Positions 31,646-43,214 of a stretch of DNA of 64,000 nucleotides are shown here, in pieces. Under the pieces are notes generated by a model. That model ran no database searches and was not told the DNA's origin. It worked only from the letters and a program-made list of their open reading frames with translations. A program made the position numbers and the translations under genes. The number at the start of each line of letters is the position of its first letter. Positions within the stretch are counted from its first letter, which is position 1. Source of the stretch: Xanthobacter sp. YC-JY1 (GTDB lineage Bacteria > Pseudomonadota > Alphaproteobacteria > Rhizobiales > Xanthobacteraceae); NCBI RefSeq assembly GCF_021730305.1, contig NZ_CP032674.1, positions 4,201,001-4,265,000 of the forward strand, given 5' to 3'.

Positions 31646-31649
<4 letters not shown>
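29547..31649 (+). CDS. glgX: Glycogen debranching enzyme
   Basis: A 700-residue GH13_11 isoamylase-type enzyme that hydrolyses alpha-1,6 branches, yielding linear maltodextrins. An N-terminal CBM48-like domain (YPLGATWDGLGANFAVFSA) is followed by the barrel with FRFDLGVTLGRE (Asp348), LISEPWDIGPGGYQLG (Glu384) and ASHDGFTL (Asp456). The true start is the ATG at 29547, which shares one base with the glgB stop (TGATG) and follows CAGGAGAAAAC; in-frame sequence further upstream is inside glgB. It probably supplies linear chains to TreY. All catalytic residues are intact. Confidence 0.94.
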
Positions 31650-33393
<1,744 letters not shown>

Positions 33394-33397
<4 letters not shown>

Positions 33398-35427
33398 CGG
33401 CGCGCCGCAGGCCCGATCCCCTGCCCATCGAGGCGCTGGCCCGCGCGGCCGGTGTTTCCATCGAATGGGCCGATGCCTTCGCGCGTCCCCACCGCGTACC
33501 CGCGGATACGCTGGAGCGCGTGCTCTGCGCCCTCGGCCATCCCTGCGGCACGCCGGCTGATATCCGCCGCTCCCTCGCCGCCCTTCAAGCGCCGCAGGGG
33601 CTGCCGGGGCTGATGACCGCCGATGCCGGCCGGGAGGTGGTGCTGCCGGGCATCGTTCCTTCCGTCCCGGCCGAGCTGGAGGGCGAGACGCCCCGCCGCG
33701 TGATGCTGCGGCCGCATCGGGAGGGCTCGGTCTTCACCGCGCCGGAGACGCCCGGCTATCACGTGCTCAGCATCGGCGCGCAGAGCCTGCGCCTCGCGGT
33801 GGCCCCGCGCCGCGCACCCTCGGTGGCCGAGAGGACCGGCCGCGCGCGGGCCTTCGGTGTGGCGGCGCAGGTCTATGGGCTGCGCCAGGCGGGGGATGGC
33901 GGCATCGGCCATCTCGGCGCCGTCGCGGCGCTGGCCGAACGGCTGGCGGGCTTCGGCGCCCATGCCGTGGCGCTGAGCCCACTGCATGCGCTGTTCTCCG
34001 CCGCGCCCGAGCGCTTCAGCCCCTATTCGCCCTCCAGCCGGCTGGCGCTCAATCCCCTCCTCGCCGACATCGCCGCCTTCTTCCCGCCGGGGGTGATCGA
34101 TGGCGAGGACGAGGGTCCGGACGCCTTCATCGACTGGCCCCGCGCGGCGCGCCGCAAGCTCGCTTACCTGCGCCGGCTGTTCGACACGCTGGACGCCTAC
34201 CCCGAGGCCGCTGGCGATTTCAGGGCCTTTGCCGCGCTGCCCGGCGACGACCTCGCCCGCCACGCTCTGTTCGAGGCGCTGCACGCCACCATGATCGCCG
34301 AGGGCCACGGCCCCGACTGGCGGAAATGGCCCGCGCCGCTGCGCGATCCCGAAAGCCCTGAAGTCGCCGATTTCGCATCCGCGCAGGCGAACGAGGTGCG
34401 CTTTCACCTTTTCCTGCAATGGCTCGCCGCCCGCAGCCTCGCCGCCGCGCAGGCCCACGCACGGGCTTCCGGCATGGGCATCGGCCTCATCGCCGATCTC
34501 GCGGTGGGGCTCGATCCCGCCGGCAGTCAGGCGTGGAGCCGGCCGGGTGATCTCCTCGCCGGCCTCGCCATCGGCGCGCCGCCGGACCTCATCAATGTGG
34601 CCGGGCAGAACTGGGGCCTCACCGCCATCTCGCCCACGGCGCTGGCGGCGCAGAATTTCGAGCCGTTCCTCGCGGCCATCCGCGCGGCGCTCCGCCATGC
34701 CCGCGGGGTGCGCATCGACCACATCCTCGGCCTGCGCCGCCTGTGGCTCGTGCCGGACGGCGCCGGCGCCGGAGAGGGCGCCTATCTCAGCTATCCGCTT
34801 CAGGACCTCCTGCGGCTCGTGGCCATCGAGGCCCATGCGCATGGCGCCATCGCCATCGGCGAGGACCTCGGTACGGTGCCGGAAGGTCTGCGCGAGGAGA
34901 TGTCGGCGCGCGGCATCCTCGGCATGCGCGTGCTGCCGTTCGAGCGCGACGAGGACGGTGGCTTCCGGCCGCCGCAGGACTGGCAGGCGGAGGCGGTGGG
35001 GATGACCTCCACCCATGACCTGCCCACCATCGCCGGCTGGTGGCACGGCCGCGACCTCCACTGGCGCGCCCGCATCACCGCGTCGGACGTGGCAGCCGAA
35101 GCCCTCACCGCCCGCGCGGGCGAGCGCACGGCCTTCGCCACGGCGGCGGCCGCGGCGGGCATCGCCGCCTCGCTCGACGATGCGGACGGCGCGGTGGACG
35201 CCGCCGTCGCCTATGTGGCGCAAAGCGCGTGCGACCTCGCGATCATCCCGCTGGAAGACCTGCTCGGCCTCGACGAGAGCCCCAACCTGCCCGGCACCGT
35301 CGACGAGCACCCCAACTGGCGCCGCCGCCTGTCCGCGCCGGCCGAAGACCTCCTCGCCGCGCCCCGGGTCAGGGCCCGGCTCTCCCTCCTCCAGCGGACC
35401 CGCGGCGAAGGGGCCGACCAGCGATGA
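33394..35427 (+). CDS. malQ: 4-alpha-glucanotransferase (amylomaltase)
   Basis: A 677-residue GH77 enzyme that disproportionates maltooligosaccharides, releasing glucose and rebuilding longer chains. The N-terminal region (about 1-150) matches the extra domain of proteobacterial MalQ; the core has VRIDHILGL (Asp442), AIGEDLGTVPEG (Glu490) and TSTHDLPTIAGWW (Asp542). SPYSPSSRLALNPL near residue 210 is also characteristic. It overlaps treZ and treY by ATGA at both ends. In this operon it can recycle the short chains left by TreY/TreZ into chains long enough for another cycle. Confidence 0.94.
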
Positions 35428-37949
35428 CCTCTGACCTCCCCCGCGCCACCTATCGCCTGCAGTTCCACAAGGGCTTCACCTTCGACGACGGCGCGGCGGT
35501 GGTGCCCTATCTCGCGGATCTCGGCATCAGCCACCTCTATGCCTCGCCCATCCTGAAGGCGCGGGCGGGCTCCACCCACTGCTACGATGTGGTGGACCCC
35601 GCCCACGTCAATCCCGAACTCGGCGGCGAAGCGGGCCTGCGCCGTCTGGTGGCGGCACTGCGCGGCCACGGCATGGGGCTGGTGGTGGACATCGTGCCCA
35701 ACCACATGGGCGTCGGGGGCGACGAGAACCCCTATTGGCTCGACGTGCTGCGGCGCGGCCCCGACAGTCCCTTCGCGCCCCTGTTCGACATCGACTTTAA
35801 GGCCGGCGGCGGGCGGCTGCTCGCCCCCTTCCTCGGCGCGCCCTATCACGAGGTGCTGGCCGCCGGCGACCTCAAGCTGGTGCGCGATTCCGAGGCCGGC
35901 TGGGCGGTGCGCTACTTCCACCACCTCTTCCCGCTGCGGCCGGAGGATGCCGAGGCGCTGGAGGCCGATCCCGCCGCCGCCGGCAGTCTGGCCGGGGAGG
36001 AGGCCGCCCGGCATCTCCACGCGCTTCTGGAGCGCCAGCACTATCGCCTCGCTTATTGGCGGACCGCCCCGGACGCCATCAACTGGCGGCGCTTCTTCGA
36101 CGTGACGGAACTGGCGGCGCTGCGCGCCGACGCCCCCGGCGTGTTCGAGCGCACCCACGCCACGGTGCTGGACCTCTACGCGGAAGGCCTCATCGACGGC
36201 CTGCGCGTGGACCATGTGGACGGCCTCGCCGACCCCGGCGCCTATTGCCGGCGGCTGCGGGCGGAGCTTTCGGCGCGAGAGGCGTTGCGGACGGCGCCGC
36301 TGCGCGGGCGCGCCTGGCTGGTGGTGGAGAAGATCCTCGCGGCGGGCGAGAGCCTCGATCCCGGCTGGGAGGTGGACGGCACTACCGGCTACGACTTCAT
36401 GGAGGAGGTGAGCCGCCTGCTCCACGACGCGGCCGGCTTCGAGCGCCTCACGGCCCACTGGGCCGCCCGCACCGGACGTCCCGCCGCCTTCTCCGCCGAG
36501 GAAGAGCCGGCGCGGCGGGAGATCATCGCCCGGTCCTTTACCGCGCCGCTGGAAAGCGCGGTGGATGCCCTCGCCGCGCTCGCCGCCGCCGATCTCGCCG
36601 ACCGGGACCGGCCGCGACCGGCGCTCCGGCGCTGCCTCATCGAAATCCTCGTCCACTTCCCCCGCTATCGCACCTACGCGGCAGGCACGGGCGAAACGGG
36701 AGCGGATGCGTTGCATGAGGCCATCGCGGCAGCACACGACAGCGTCTTCCCCGGCGATGCATGGCACCTCGACCGGATCGGCGCATGGCTCGGCCCCCTC
36801 GCGGCGGACGCACCCCATCAGGACCTGCGGCGCGCGGCCATCACCCGCTTCGAGCAGCTGTCTTCCCCCGTCGCGGCCAAGTCGGTGGAGGATACGGCCT
36901 TCTACCGCTACGGCCCGCTGCTCTCGCGCAACGAGGTGGGCTCCAACCCCGCCACGGGCGGCGGCAGCGTCGCCGACTGGCACCGGACCGCCGCCGCGCG
37001 GGCGGCGCACTGGCCCGCCGCCATGCTGGCGAGCGCCACCCACGACCACAAGCGCGGCGAGGACGTGCGGGCGCGCCTCTCCATCCTCAGCGAATGCGCC
37101 GACTTGTGGATCGCCCTCCTCGACCGCTGGCTGGCGGCACTGAAGGGACAGGCGCCGACCGTGGATGCCGCCGACCGCATCATGCTTCTGGAGACGCTGG
37201 TGGGCGCGTGGCCGGACGATGCTTCCGGCATGGAAGGCTTCCTCGCCCGCGTCGAGAGCTGGCAGATGAAGGCGCTGCGCGAAGCCAAGCGCGCGACCTC
37301 GTGGGACCGGCCGGACGAGGCTTTCGAGGCCGAGGCGCAGGGCCTTGCCCGCTTCATCCTCACCGCGCCGGAGGGGGCGGACATGCGGCGGGAAATCTCC
37401 CGCTTCGTCGATCTCATCCGCCCGGCGGCGGAGGCGAAAGGGCTGGTGGCCAGCGTGCTCAAGCTCACCGCCCCCGGCATTCCCGATTTCTATCAGGGCA
37501 CGGAATTTCTCGACCTCTCGCTGGTGGACCCGGACAACCGCCGCCCGGTGGATTTCGCCCGTCGCCGCGCCGGCCTCGACGCCCCGCCCGAGGATGCCGA
37601 CGCCCGCAAGCAGCACCTCATCCACACGCTGCTCCGGCTGCGCGCGGACGAGTCGGAGCTGTTTCGCGGGGAGTATGTGCCGCTGGACGCGGGCGGCGCC
37701 GTGCCCATGGTCGGTTTCCTGCGCACGGGCGGCGGCAGGGCGCTGCTGGTCGCCTGCCCGGTAAGGACCTTCGAGCAGGTGACGCCGGCCGGCGGCCTTC
37801 AACCGGCCGCGTGGCAGGGGATAAAGCTGCCGGACGGGTTCCGCTGGCGCTTCGCCGTGCCCGGCCTGTTCGCCCCTGTCCTGTCCACGGCCGATCTCGC
37901 CGCCAACATGGACTGGCCCTTCGCCCTTCTCCTGGGCGAGAGAGGCTAA
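35424..37949 (+). CDS. treY: Malto-oligosyltrehalose synthase
   Basis: An 841-residue GH13_26 enzyme that converts the reducing-end alpha-1,4 bond of a maltodextrin into the alpha,alpha-1,1 bond of trehalose. The N-terminus TYRLQFHKGFTFDDG and the loop ASPILKARAGSTHCYDVVD are family hallmarks. Catalytic residues: LRVDHVDGLADP (Asp263), LVVEKILA (Glu302) and SATHDHKRGEDVRARL (Asp541); DFYQGTEFLDLSLVDPDNRR near residue 690 is also conserved. The ATG at 35424 overlaps malQ by ATGA. It is the last gene of the operon, ending 3 nt before the convergent MFS gene, with no room for a terminator between them. Confidence 0.95.
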   Translation: MTSDLPRATYRLQFHKGFTFDDGAAVVPYLADLGISHLYASPILKARAGSTHCYDVVDPAHVNPELGGEAGLRRLVAALRGHGMGLVVDIVPNHMGVGGDENPYWLDVLRRGPDSPFAPLFDIDFKAGGGRLLAPFLGAPYHEVLAAGDLKLVRDSEAGWAVRYFHHLFPLRPEDAEALEADPAAAGSLAGEEAARHLHALLERQHYRLAYWRTAPDAINWRRFFDVTELAALRADAPGVFERTHATVLDLYAEGLIDGLRVDHVDGLADPGAYCRRLRAELSAREALRTAPLRGRAWLVVEKILAAGESLDPGWEVDGTTGYDFMEEVSRLLHDAAGFERLTAHWAARTGRPAAFSAEEEPARREIIARSFTAPLESAVDALAALAAADLADRDRPRPALRRCLIEILVHFPRYRTYAAGTGETGADALHEAIAAAHDSVFPGDAWHLDRIGAWLGPLAADAPHQDLRRAAITRFEQLSSPVAAKSVEDTAFYRYGPLLSRNEVGSNPATGGGSVADWHRTAAARAAHWPAAMLASATHDHKRGEDVRARLSILSECADLWIALLDRWLAALKGQAPTVDAADRIMLLETLVGAWPDDASGMEGFLARVESWQMKALREAKRATSWDRPDEAFEAEAQGLARFILTAPEGADMRREISRFVDLIRPAAEAKGLVASVLKLTAPGIPDFYQGTEFLDLSLVDPDNRRPVDFARRRAGLDAPPEDADARKQHLIHTLLRLRADESELFRGEYVPLDAGGAVPMVGFLRTGGGRALLVACPVRTFEQVTPAGGLQPAAWQGIKLPDGFRWRFAVPGLFAPVLSTADLAANMDWPFALLLGERG

Positions 37950-37952
37950 GGG

Positions 37953-39140
37953 CTACACCCGCCGCCAGAGCAGCGCGAGCAGCACCGCCGCCGCGAGCCA
38001 CAGGCCGATCAGCGCCGAGAATGCCGCGCCCGCCCCCCAGGCCGCGAGCAGCTGCGCCGCGCCCAGCGGGGCCAGCGCCTGGGCCAGCAAAGCCGGACGG
38101 GCGAGGCGCCCGGCGAGGACGGGGTAGCGCTCCGCCCCCAGCACGGCCAGCGGCACCGTGCCCTTGGCGATGGAGAAGATGCCGTTGCCGGCGCCATAGG
38201 CGACCAGCGCCACGGCGACGATGGGAAAGCCTGCCGCCAGCATCACCAGCCCCAGCCCCATCAGCGCCACCGCCCAGATCATCGTCCACAACGGATGATG
38301 CCGCCCGCCGGATGCCTGCTCGATGATCCGCGCGAACACCTGCGACGGGCCGATGAACGCCCCGGCGGCCACCGCCTCGGCGAGGCTCAGGCCGCGCGAC
38401 TGGAGCAGCGCCAGCACCTGCACCGACATGGCGGAGGCGATGGTGCCGATGAGGGTGACGATGCCGGCCATGAGCAGGAAGGAGATGCGCTCGGGCCCGC
38501 CAAGCACCACCGGCCCGCCCCGCGCCGGCCGGCCGGTCTCCGCCCGAGATGCGATCGCCGGCATGAAGGCCAGCACCAGCGGGATCGACACGAAGAGATG
38601 CAGGCCCGCATAGACGAGGCAGGTCGCCCGCCAGCCCAGATGCGCATCGAGGAAGGCGGTGATGGGCCAGCACACCGTGCTGGCGAAGCCGCCCCACAAA
38701 GTGAGCATGGTGATCGCCCGCCGCGCGCCCGCCCCGTAGAGCCGGCCAAGGGCGGCGAAGGCCGCGTCATAGAGGCTCGCCGCCATGCCTGCGCCGGCAA
38801 TGCACCAGCCCAGCATGAACATTGCCGGCCCCTGCGCCAGCGCCAGCAAGGCGAGGCCGCAGGCCAGCAGCGCGCACCCGCCCGCCAGCACCGGCCGCCC
38901 GCCGCGGGCATCGATCAGCGCGCCGACCTTCGGCGAGACCAGCCCCGCCACCAGAAGCCCCACGGAGAGGCTGCCGACGATCCATTGCAGCGGCCAGCCC
39001 GTATCCCCAGAGATCGGCCCAGCCAGCACCGTGAGCAGATAGAAGGACGAGCCCCAGGTGAGGATCTGCACCACGCCCAGCGCGGCGATGACCGAACGGC
39101 CGGCGCCGCCTGTCCCGGCCGGCGATGCGGCGGCGCTCAC
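37953..39140 (-). CDS. MFS transporter encoded with arsH
   Basis: A 395-residue major facilitator superfamily protein with about 12 hydrophobic helices. Cytoplasmic-loop features visible are [21 protein letters not shown] after helix 2, in the place of the MFS A-motif, and RARG-rich loops in the second half. The start is GTG at 39140, overlapping the arsH stop by GTGA, so the two are translationally coupled. MFS genes joined to arsH occur in arsenic islands, where some export methylated or organic arsenicals; here an efflux role for an organoarsenical or other small molecule is inference from context. A drug or metabolite exporter remains possible. Confidence 0.8.
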   Translation of the reverse strand: MSAAASPAGTGGAGRSVIAALGVVQILTWGSSFYLLTVLAGPISGDTGWPLQWIVGSLSVGLLVAGLVSPKVGALIDARGGRPVLAGGCALLACGLALLALAQGPAMFMLGWCIAGAGMAASLYDAAFAALGRLYGAGARRAITMLTLWGGFASTVCWPITAFLDAHLGWRATCLVYAGLHLFVSIPLVLAFMPAIASRAETGRPARGGPVVLGGPERISFLLMAGIVTLIGTIASAMSVQVLALLQSRGLSLAEAVAAGAFIGPSQVFARIIEQASGGRHHPLWTMIWAVALMGLGLVMLAAGFPIVAVALVAYGAGNGIFSIAKGTVPLAVLGAERYPVLAGRLARPALLAQALAPLGAAQLLAAWGAGAAFSALIGLWLAAAVLLALLWRRV

Positions 39141-39859
39141 CGCACGGCCGCGCCGAGGGCGAGCCGCGCCTCCAGCGCCTCGGCCGCTTCCTTGCGCTCG
39201 CTGTAGCGGTCGGTGAGATAGGGGGAGATGTCGCGCGTCAGCAGCGTGAACTTCACCAGCTCTTCCATCACGTCCACCACCCGGTCGTAATAGGCGGAAG
39301 GCTTCATCCGGCCCGCCTCGTCGAACTCCTGATAGGCCTTGGCGACGGACGACTGGTTGGGAATGGTGAGCATGCGCATCCAGCGGCCGAGGATGCGCAT
39401 CTGGTTCACCGCGTTGAAGGATTGCGAGCCACCGCACACCTGCATCACCGCCAGCGTGCGGCCCTGCGTGGGGCGGATGGCGCCCAGCGCGAGGGGGATC
39501 CAGTCGATCTGCGCCTTCATCACCGCGCTCATGGCGCCGTGCCGCTCCGGGCTGCACCAGACCTGCCCCTCGGACCACAAGGTGAGCTCGCGCAGCTCCG
39601 CCACCTTTGGATGCTCCACCGGGGCGCCATCGGGCAAAGGCAGGCCATCGGCGTGATAGACCCGCGTTTCCGCGCCGAGCCGATTGAGCAGCCGCTCCGC
39701 CTCCAGCGTCAGCAGGCGGGAATAGGAGCGCTCGCGCAGCGAGCCGTAGAGCAGCAGGATGCGCGGCGGATGGCGCGAGGGCGCGGCCGGGAGCAGCCGG
39801 TCGAGGCTCGGGACGTGAAACAGGGCCTCGGTTACGTTGGGCAAAGTGTCGTCGGTCAC
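39137..39859 (-). CDS. arsH: ArsH, NADPH-dependent FMN reductase-type organoarsenical oxidase
   Basis: A 240-residue flavoprotein with the FMN-phosphate loop GSLRERSYS (residues 39-47), the block [20 protein letters not shown] and the ArsH-specific [21 protein letters not shown] and [14 protein letters not shown] segments. ArsH oxidises trivalent methylated or aromatic arsenicals to less toxic pentavalent forms and can act as a general NADPH:FMN reductase. The start is GTG at 39859 with GAGGAG upstream. It overlaps the MFS gene by 4 nt. No arsR, arsC or arsB is visible nearby, so regulation is unclear. Confidence 0.92.
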   Translation of the reverse strand: MTDDTLPNVTEALFHVPSLDRLLPAAPSRHPPRILLLYGSLRERSYSRLLTLEAERLLNRLGAETRVYHADGLPLPDGAPVEHPKVAELRELTLWSEGQVWCSPERHGAMSAVMKAQIDWIPLALGAIRPTQGRTLAVMQVCGGSQSFNAVNQMRILGRWMRMLTIPNQSSVAKAYQEFDEAGRMKPSAYYDRVVDVMEELVKFTLLTRDISPYLTDRYSERKEAAEALEARLALGAAVR

Positions 39860-40079
39860 GGATGCTCCTCGCCTGGGCTGGCTCCGCCGCTCTCATAGCA
39901 GCGTCCGGCGCGGCTCACAGCATCCATCGGCGACGCGACGGTGCGGCGACGGGCCGGCGCGCCTGCACCCGGCTTGAGCAGCAAAAAGTCAAATCATAAG
40001 CAGAAGTGCAAATCTTGCGCATGGTCACGAGATTTTTTGGCCCATTTCTCTCCGCATCGGCCTCTCTCGAACTATTCGA

Positions 40080-40110
40080 TTGACGCCGCGCACCAGCGAC
40101 AGACTATAGT
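40080..40110 (+). promoter_or_regulatory. Possible promoter of the cupin-like gene
   Basis: TTGACG (40080-40085) and TATAGT (40105-40110) lie 47-77 nt before the ATG at 40157, but their 19-bp spacing is longer than ideal. The rest of the gap from arsH (39860-40156) is locally A/T-rich around 39985-40080 and shows nothing else recognisable. Confidence 0.35.
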
Positions 40111-40156
40111 CCGTGACATCACCGTCCCGCACCCGCTTCCCAACCGGGAGATTGCT

Positions 40157-41302
40157 ATGGGTCTGCAGTCCATGGTCGATTTCAAGTGGCCTGGCCTCAT
40201 GCGACCGGACGGCGCGCGCATCGCGCTCAATCGCGACGCCTTCATCGCCATCGATCGCTACAAGGACATCAGCTACGATCCGGTGTACCGGCCGCAGGCG
40301 CTCTATCACCGCGCGCTGGAAGGCCTCCATGCCAATAACGGCGCCTTCCTGCTGCAGGAGGTGGCCACCAACCTGCCCATCTACCGGGACGACACGGGGC
40401 CGACCGACTTCCACCTGCACCTGCCGCCCGGCGGCTTCCAGCTGGTACTCGTCACCTCCGGCATGTTCACCTTCGACTATGACGGCAAGGTCCACTATGT
40501 GGGGCCCGGCGCGGTGATGCTCCAGAGCGCCATCGTCCACCGCCAGCTCTTCTACACATGGTCGGGTCTCTCGACCGAAGAGAATTTGAAGACGCCGCAG
40601 ACCGTGGTGCCGGACCCGTTGTGCATGGGCTATTCCGGCAAGTTCCTGGAAGCCTTCATCACCGATCCCTCCACCTTCCCGAACCCCACCGTGGTCGGCC
40701 CGCAGGAGATCCGCGAGGACGAGACGCCCCGCACCGCCTGGAAGCATCCACTGCACAACCGGCCGGTGGGCGCGGGCTTCTGGGTTCAGGACCCCCTCGC
40801 CCTCGACGCCCTGTTCCGCCCCTATCCGGCCGATGCGCTGGGGCCGGTGGCTTCCCCCATGCCGGTGCATGTGCGTGACCTCGGCATCGAGGCGCCGAGC
40901 GGCCATCTCGTCACCGGCCACATCATCGCCACCGATCCGCGCGGCGGCGCTGCGCTGCCCAAGTCGGCGGCGGCGGCCGATGCGGAGGGGCTGGCGAAGG
41001 GCGAGGTCGTCGTCTACCGCATCATCCGCGGCACCGCCGGTTTCGCGGATCGCGCGGGCAAGATCATCGAGCTGGCCACGGGCGATACGGTGACCGCCGG
41101 CGCGGGCGCCATCCGGCTCGCGGAGATCGGCGAGGACACGCAGATCCTGCGGCTCGGCCTCCTCAACGGCTTCGATGCCCTGAGGATGTGGACGCCCGGC
41201 CAGCGGGACGAGATCGACGCCCTCGCGGGCCAGATCATCACCCGCGCGGATCTGCGCAGCGATCGCCTCGCCGGCAGCCCGGTCGGCTATCTCTACGAAT
41301 AG
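40157..41302 (+). CDS. Cupin-like protein of unknown function
   Basis: A 381-residue protein without signal peptide or membrane helix. The stretch FHLHLPPGGFQLVLVTSG followed by a Gly/Asp turn and VGPGAVML (about residues 95-125) looks like a cupin barrel with an HxH-type metal site, and a second barrel-like half lies at about 245-350 (LVTGHIIATD; VVVYRIIRG; ELATGDTVTAGAGAIRL), suggesting a bicupin. A longer in-frame reading frame begins upstream, but the ATG at 40157 has GGGAG 7 nt before it and begins the conserved-looking sequence MGLQSMVDFKWPGL. It stands alone, divergent from arsH and convergent with soxF. No enzyme family could be named with confidence. Confidence 0.65.
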   Translation: MGLQSMVDFKWPGLMRPDGARIALNRDAFIAIDRYKDISYDPVYRPQALYHRALEGLHANNGAFLLQEVATNLPIYRDDTGPTDFHLHLPPGGFQLVLVTSGMFTFDYDGKVHYVGPGAVMLQSAIVHRQLFYTWSGLSTEENLKTPQTVVPDPLCMGYSGKFLEAFITDPSTFPNPTVVGPQEIREDETPRTAWKHPLHNRPVGAGFWVQDPLALDALFRPYPADALGPVASPMPVHVRDLGIEAPSGHLVTGHIIATDPRGGAALPKSAAAADAEGLAKGEVVVYRIIRGTAGFADRAGKIIELATGDTVTAGAGAIRLAEIGEDTQILRLGLLNGFDALRMWTPGQRDEIDALAGQIITRADLRSDRLAGSPVGYLYE

Positions 41303-41323
41303 CGCACCGCCCCGGAGCGCCGC

Positions 41324-42595
41324 TCAGCCGAACATGCCGGCGACCGTGGCGCGGTACCAGTCCGCATTCTCCTCCTGCTGGCGGCGGCGCAGGGCGGGCG
41401 GCTCGCCGGCTCCGGAGACGGAGCCCTCCACCTCGCGGATGCGGCCATCCACCGGGCGGTAGAGCCCGCTCACCTTCACGGCATCGTCGGCCGCGATGAG
41501 GCTCCAGCAGGTGCTGGCATAGCTGGCCGGCCGGACAGCATCTCCGAACAGCCCGGCGAGCAGCGCCCGCGCCGCCACATCAGCCTGGCTCCCCGCGGCG
41601 AAGGCGGATTTCGGGATCTCGCCGCCGATGGCGGCATCGCCGATGACGAACACGGCGGGGTCCAGCGCCGAGGCCATGGAGGCGGCATCCACCGGGCACC
41701 AGCCCGAGGCATCGGCCAGCCCCGCGCCGCGGGCGATGGCGCCCGCCTTCTGCGCCGGGATCACGTTCACCAGCGCCGCCTCGCGATAGGTCTCGAAGCC
41801 GGTGACGACCGTGCCGGTGGCCGGGTCCACCGAGACGAGGCCGTCGGAAATGTCCGGCGCCATCCATTCCACCATGCCAGGATAATGGCCCTCCCAGCCC
41901 TCCTGAAAGAGGCCCTGCATGGAGAATTTCGGCTTCGGGTCCACGATGATGATGCGCGCCCCGCCACGCCCGGTGGTCTTCAGGCGATGGGCCATCATGG
42001 AGGCGCGCTCATAGGGCGCCGGAGGGCAGCGGAAGGGGTTGGGCGGGGCGATGATGACGATGAGGCCGCCGTCCGGCACGCTATCCAGCCGCTCCTTGAG
42101 GAGGCGCAGCTGGGCGCCGCCCTTCCAGGCATGGGGCATCGCCGTCTCGTCCGCACGGCTCCACCCGGGCACGCTGTCATAATCGAGATCGATGCCGGGG
42201 GAGAGGATGAGGCGGTCATAGGGAAGGCGACCGCCACCGGCGAGGCGCACCTCCCGCCGTTCCCGGTCGATGGCGTCGGCCCTTTGCGGCACGAGGCGCA
42301 CGCCGGCCCGCGCGAGGCCCTGATAGCCGAATTCCAGCGCGGCGAAATCGATGAAGCCGCCGAGCCAGAGATTGGAGTGGAACACCGCCACATAAAGCGG
42401 CTCCGGCTCCACCAGCGTGACCTCCACCCGGCCATCGCGCAGAAGGGCGCGGGCGGCATTCGCCCCGCCGGCGCCGCCGCCCACAATCACCACGCGCGGC
42501 CTTGCCTGCGCCGCGACGTGCGGCGCGCAGAGCAGCGCCGCCGCCAGCGCCGAACCGCCCAGCAGCGCCCGCCGCGAGACGCCCGCGCGCGCCAT
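41324..42595 (-). CDS. soxF: SoxF, flavocytochrome c sulfide dehydrogenase flavoprotein subunit
   Basis: A 423-residue periplasmic flavoprotein. The twin-arginine signal SRRALLGGSALAAALL starts at residue 7. Then VVIVGGGAGGANAARAL binds FAD, and FRCPPAPYERA and ASTCWSLIAADDAVKVSG carry the two redox-active cysteines of the FccB/SoxF family. It oxidises sulfide (or polysulfide) and passes electrons to a c-type cytochrome, possibly the small one encoded two genes upstream. The ATG at 42595 lies 4 nt after the DsrE-like gene stop; upstream in-frame sequence belongs to that gene. It is the last gene of the soxYZBCD operon. Confidence 0.9.
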   Translation of the reverse strand: MARAGVSRRALLGGSALAAALLCAPHVAAQARPRVVIVGGGAGGANAARALLRDGRVEVTLVEPEPLYVAVFHSNLWLGGFIDFAALEFGYQGLARAGVRLVPQRADAIDRERREVRLAGGGRLPYDRLILSPGIDLDYDSVPGWSRADETAMPHAWKGGAQLRLLKERLDSVPDGGLIVIIAPPNPFRCPPAPYERASMMAHRLKTTGRGGARIIIVDPKPKFSMQGLFQEGWEGHYPGMVEWMAPDISDGLVSVDPATGTVVTGFETYREAALVNVIPAQKAGAIARGAGLADASGWCPVDAASMASALDPAVFVIGDAAIGGEIPKSAFAAGSQADVAARALLAGLFGDAVRPASYASTCWSLIAADDAVKVSGLYRPVDGRIREVEGSVSGAGEPPALRRRQQEENADWYRATVAGMFG

Positions 42596-42599
42596 GTCT

Positions 42600-43118
42600 T
42601 CAGCCGACCTTGAGGTAGCCGAACCCCTTGCCCTGCAATGCGCCGGCGGTGGCGATGCCGGAGGGCACGAAGGCGATGAAGGCCTCATCGCGCGCCTTCT
42701 CCTTGGGCACATGGTTGCGCTCGAAGGTGTAGGCGCACAGGTAGACCTTCAGCCCGTTCTTGGCGAGGGCGGCGATCTTCTCATTGAGCGTGGGGTCGAG
42801 GGTTTCCTTCTCCCACATGGTGCCGTTGAGATTGTCGAGGAAGAATTTGATGCCGCCCGCATGGGCCACCATCACGATCTGCAGCGCGAAGGGGTCCGCG
42901 CCGTAGGAGGCGTAGTGGTTGTTGATGTTGTTCAGCGTCTGGGCGAAGCGGGCATGGTCGCCATAGTCCACGTGGTAGACGCAGGCCGTGTCCGCTTCCT
43001 TCTTGATGTCGGCGAGCTGGAGCGACTGCACGGCAGCATGGGCGCTCGTGGCCGCGATCGGCGCGGCGCCCGCAAGCGCCATGGTGCCGAGGAAGGCCCG
43101 GCGGTCGAACTGGGGCAT
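42600..43118 (-). CDS. Periplasmic DsrE/DsrF-like protein in the sox operon
   Basis: A 172-residue protein with a Tat-type signal peptide (FDRRAFLGTMALAGAAPI) and a DsrE-like alpha/beta domain: ALQIVMVAHAGGIKFFLDN, then LAKNGLKVYLCAYTFERN. DsrE-family proteins handle sulfur on a cysteine; here the likely Cys is in VYLCAYT (about residue 129). GGAGGAAAC precedes the ATG. It lies between the cytochrome gene and soxF, 4 nt before soxF, so its product may trap or transfer sulfane sulfur made from sulfide by SoxF. That role is inference; export of a DsrE-type protein is less common than a cytosolic one. Confidence 0.75.
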   Translation of the reverse strand: MPQFDRRAFLGTMALAGAAPIAATSAHAAVQSLQLADIKKEADTACVYHVDYGDHARFAQTLNNINNHYASYGADPFALQIVMVAHAGGIKFFLDNLNGTMWEKETLDPTLNEKIAALAKNGLKVYLCAYTFERNHVPKEKARDEAFIAFVPSGIATAGALQGKGFGYLKVG

Positions 43119-43214
43119 GGTTTCCTCCCGTCATCGGCGTCTGGCGCGCCGTGTGCCTTCAACTGTGCCACCCGCCGGCCCCGCTCCGCAACGGTGCGGC
43201 GGGCGGCGCGCGAA

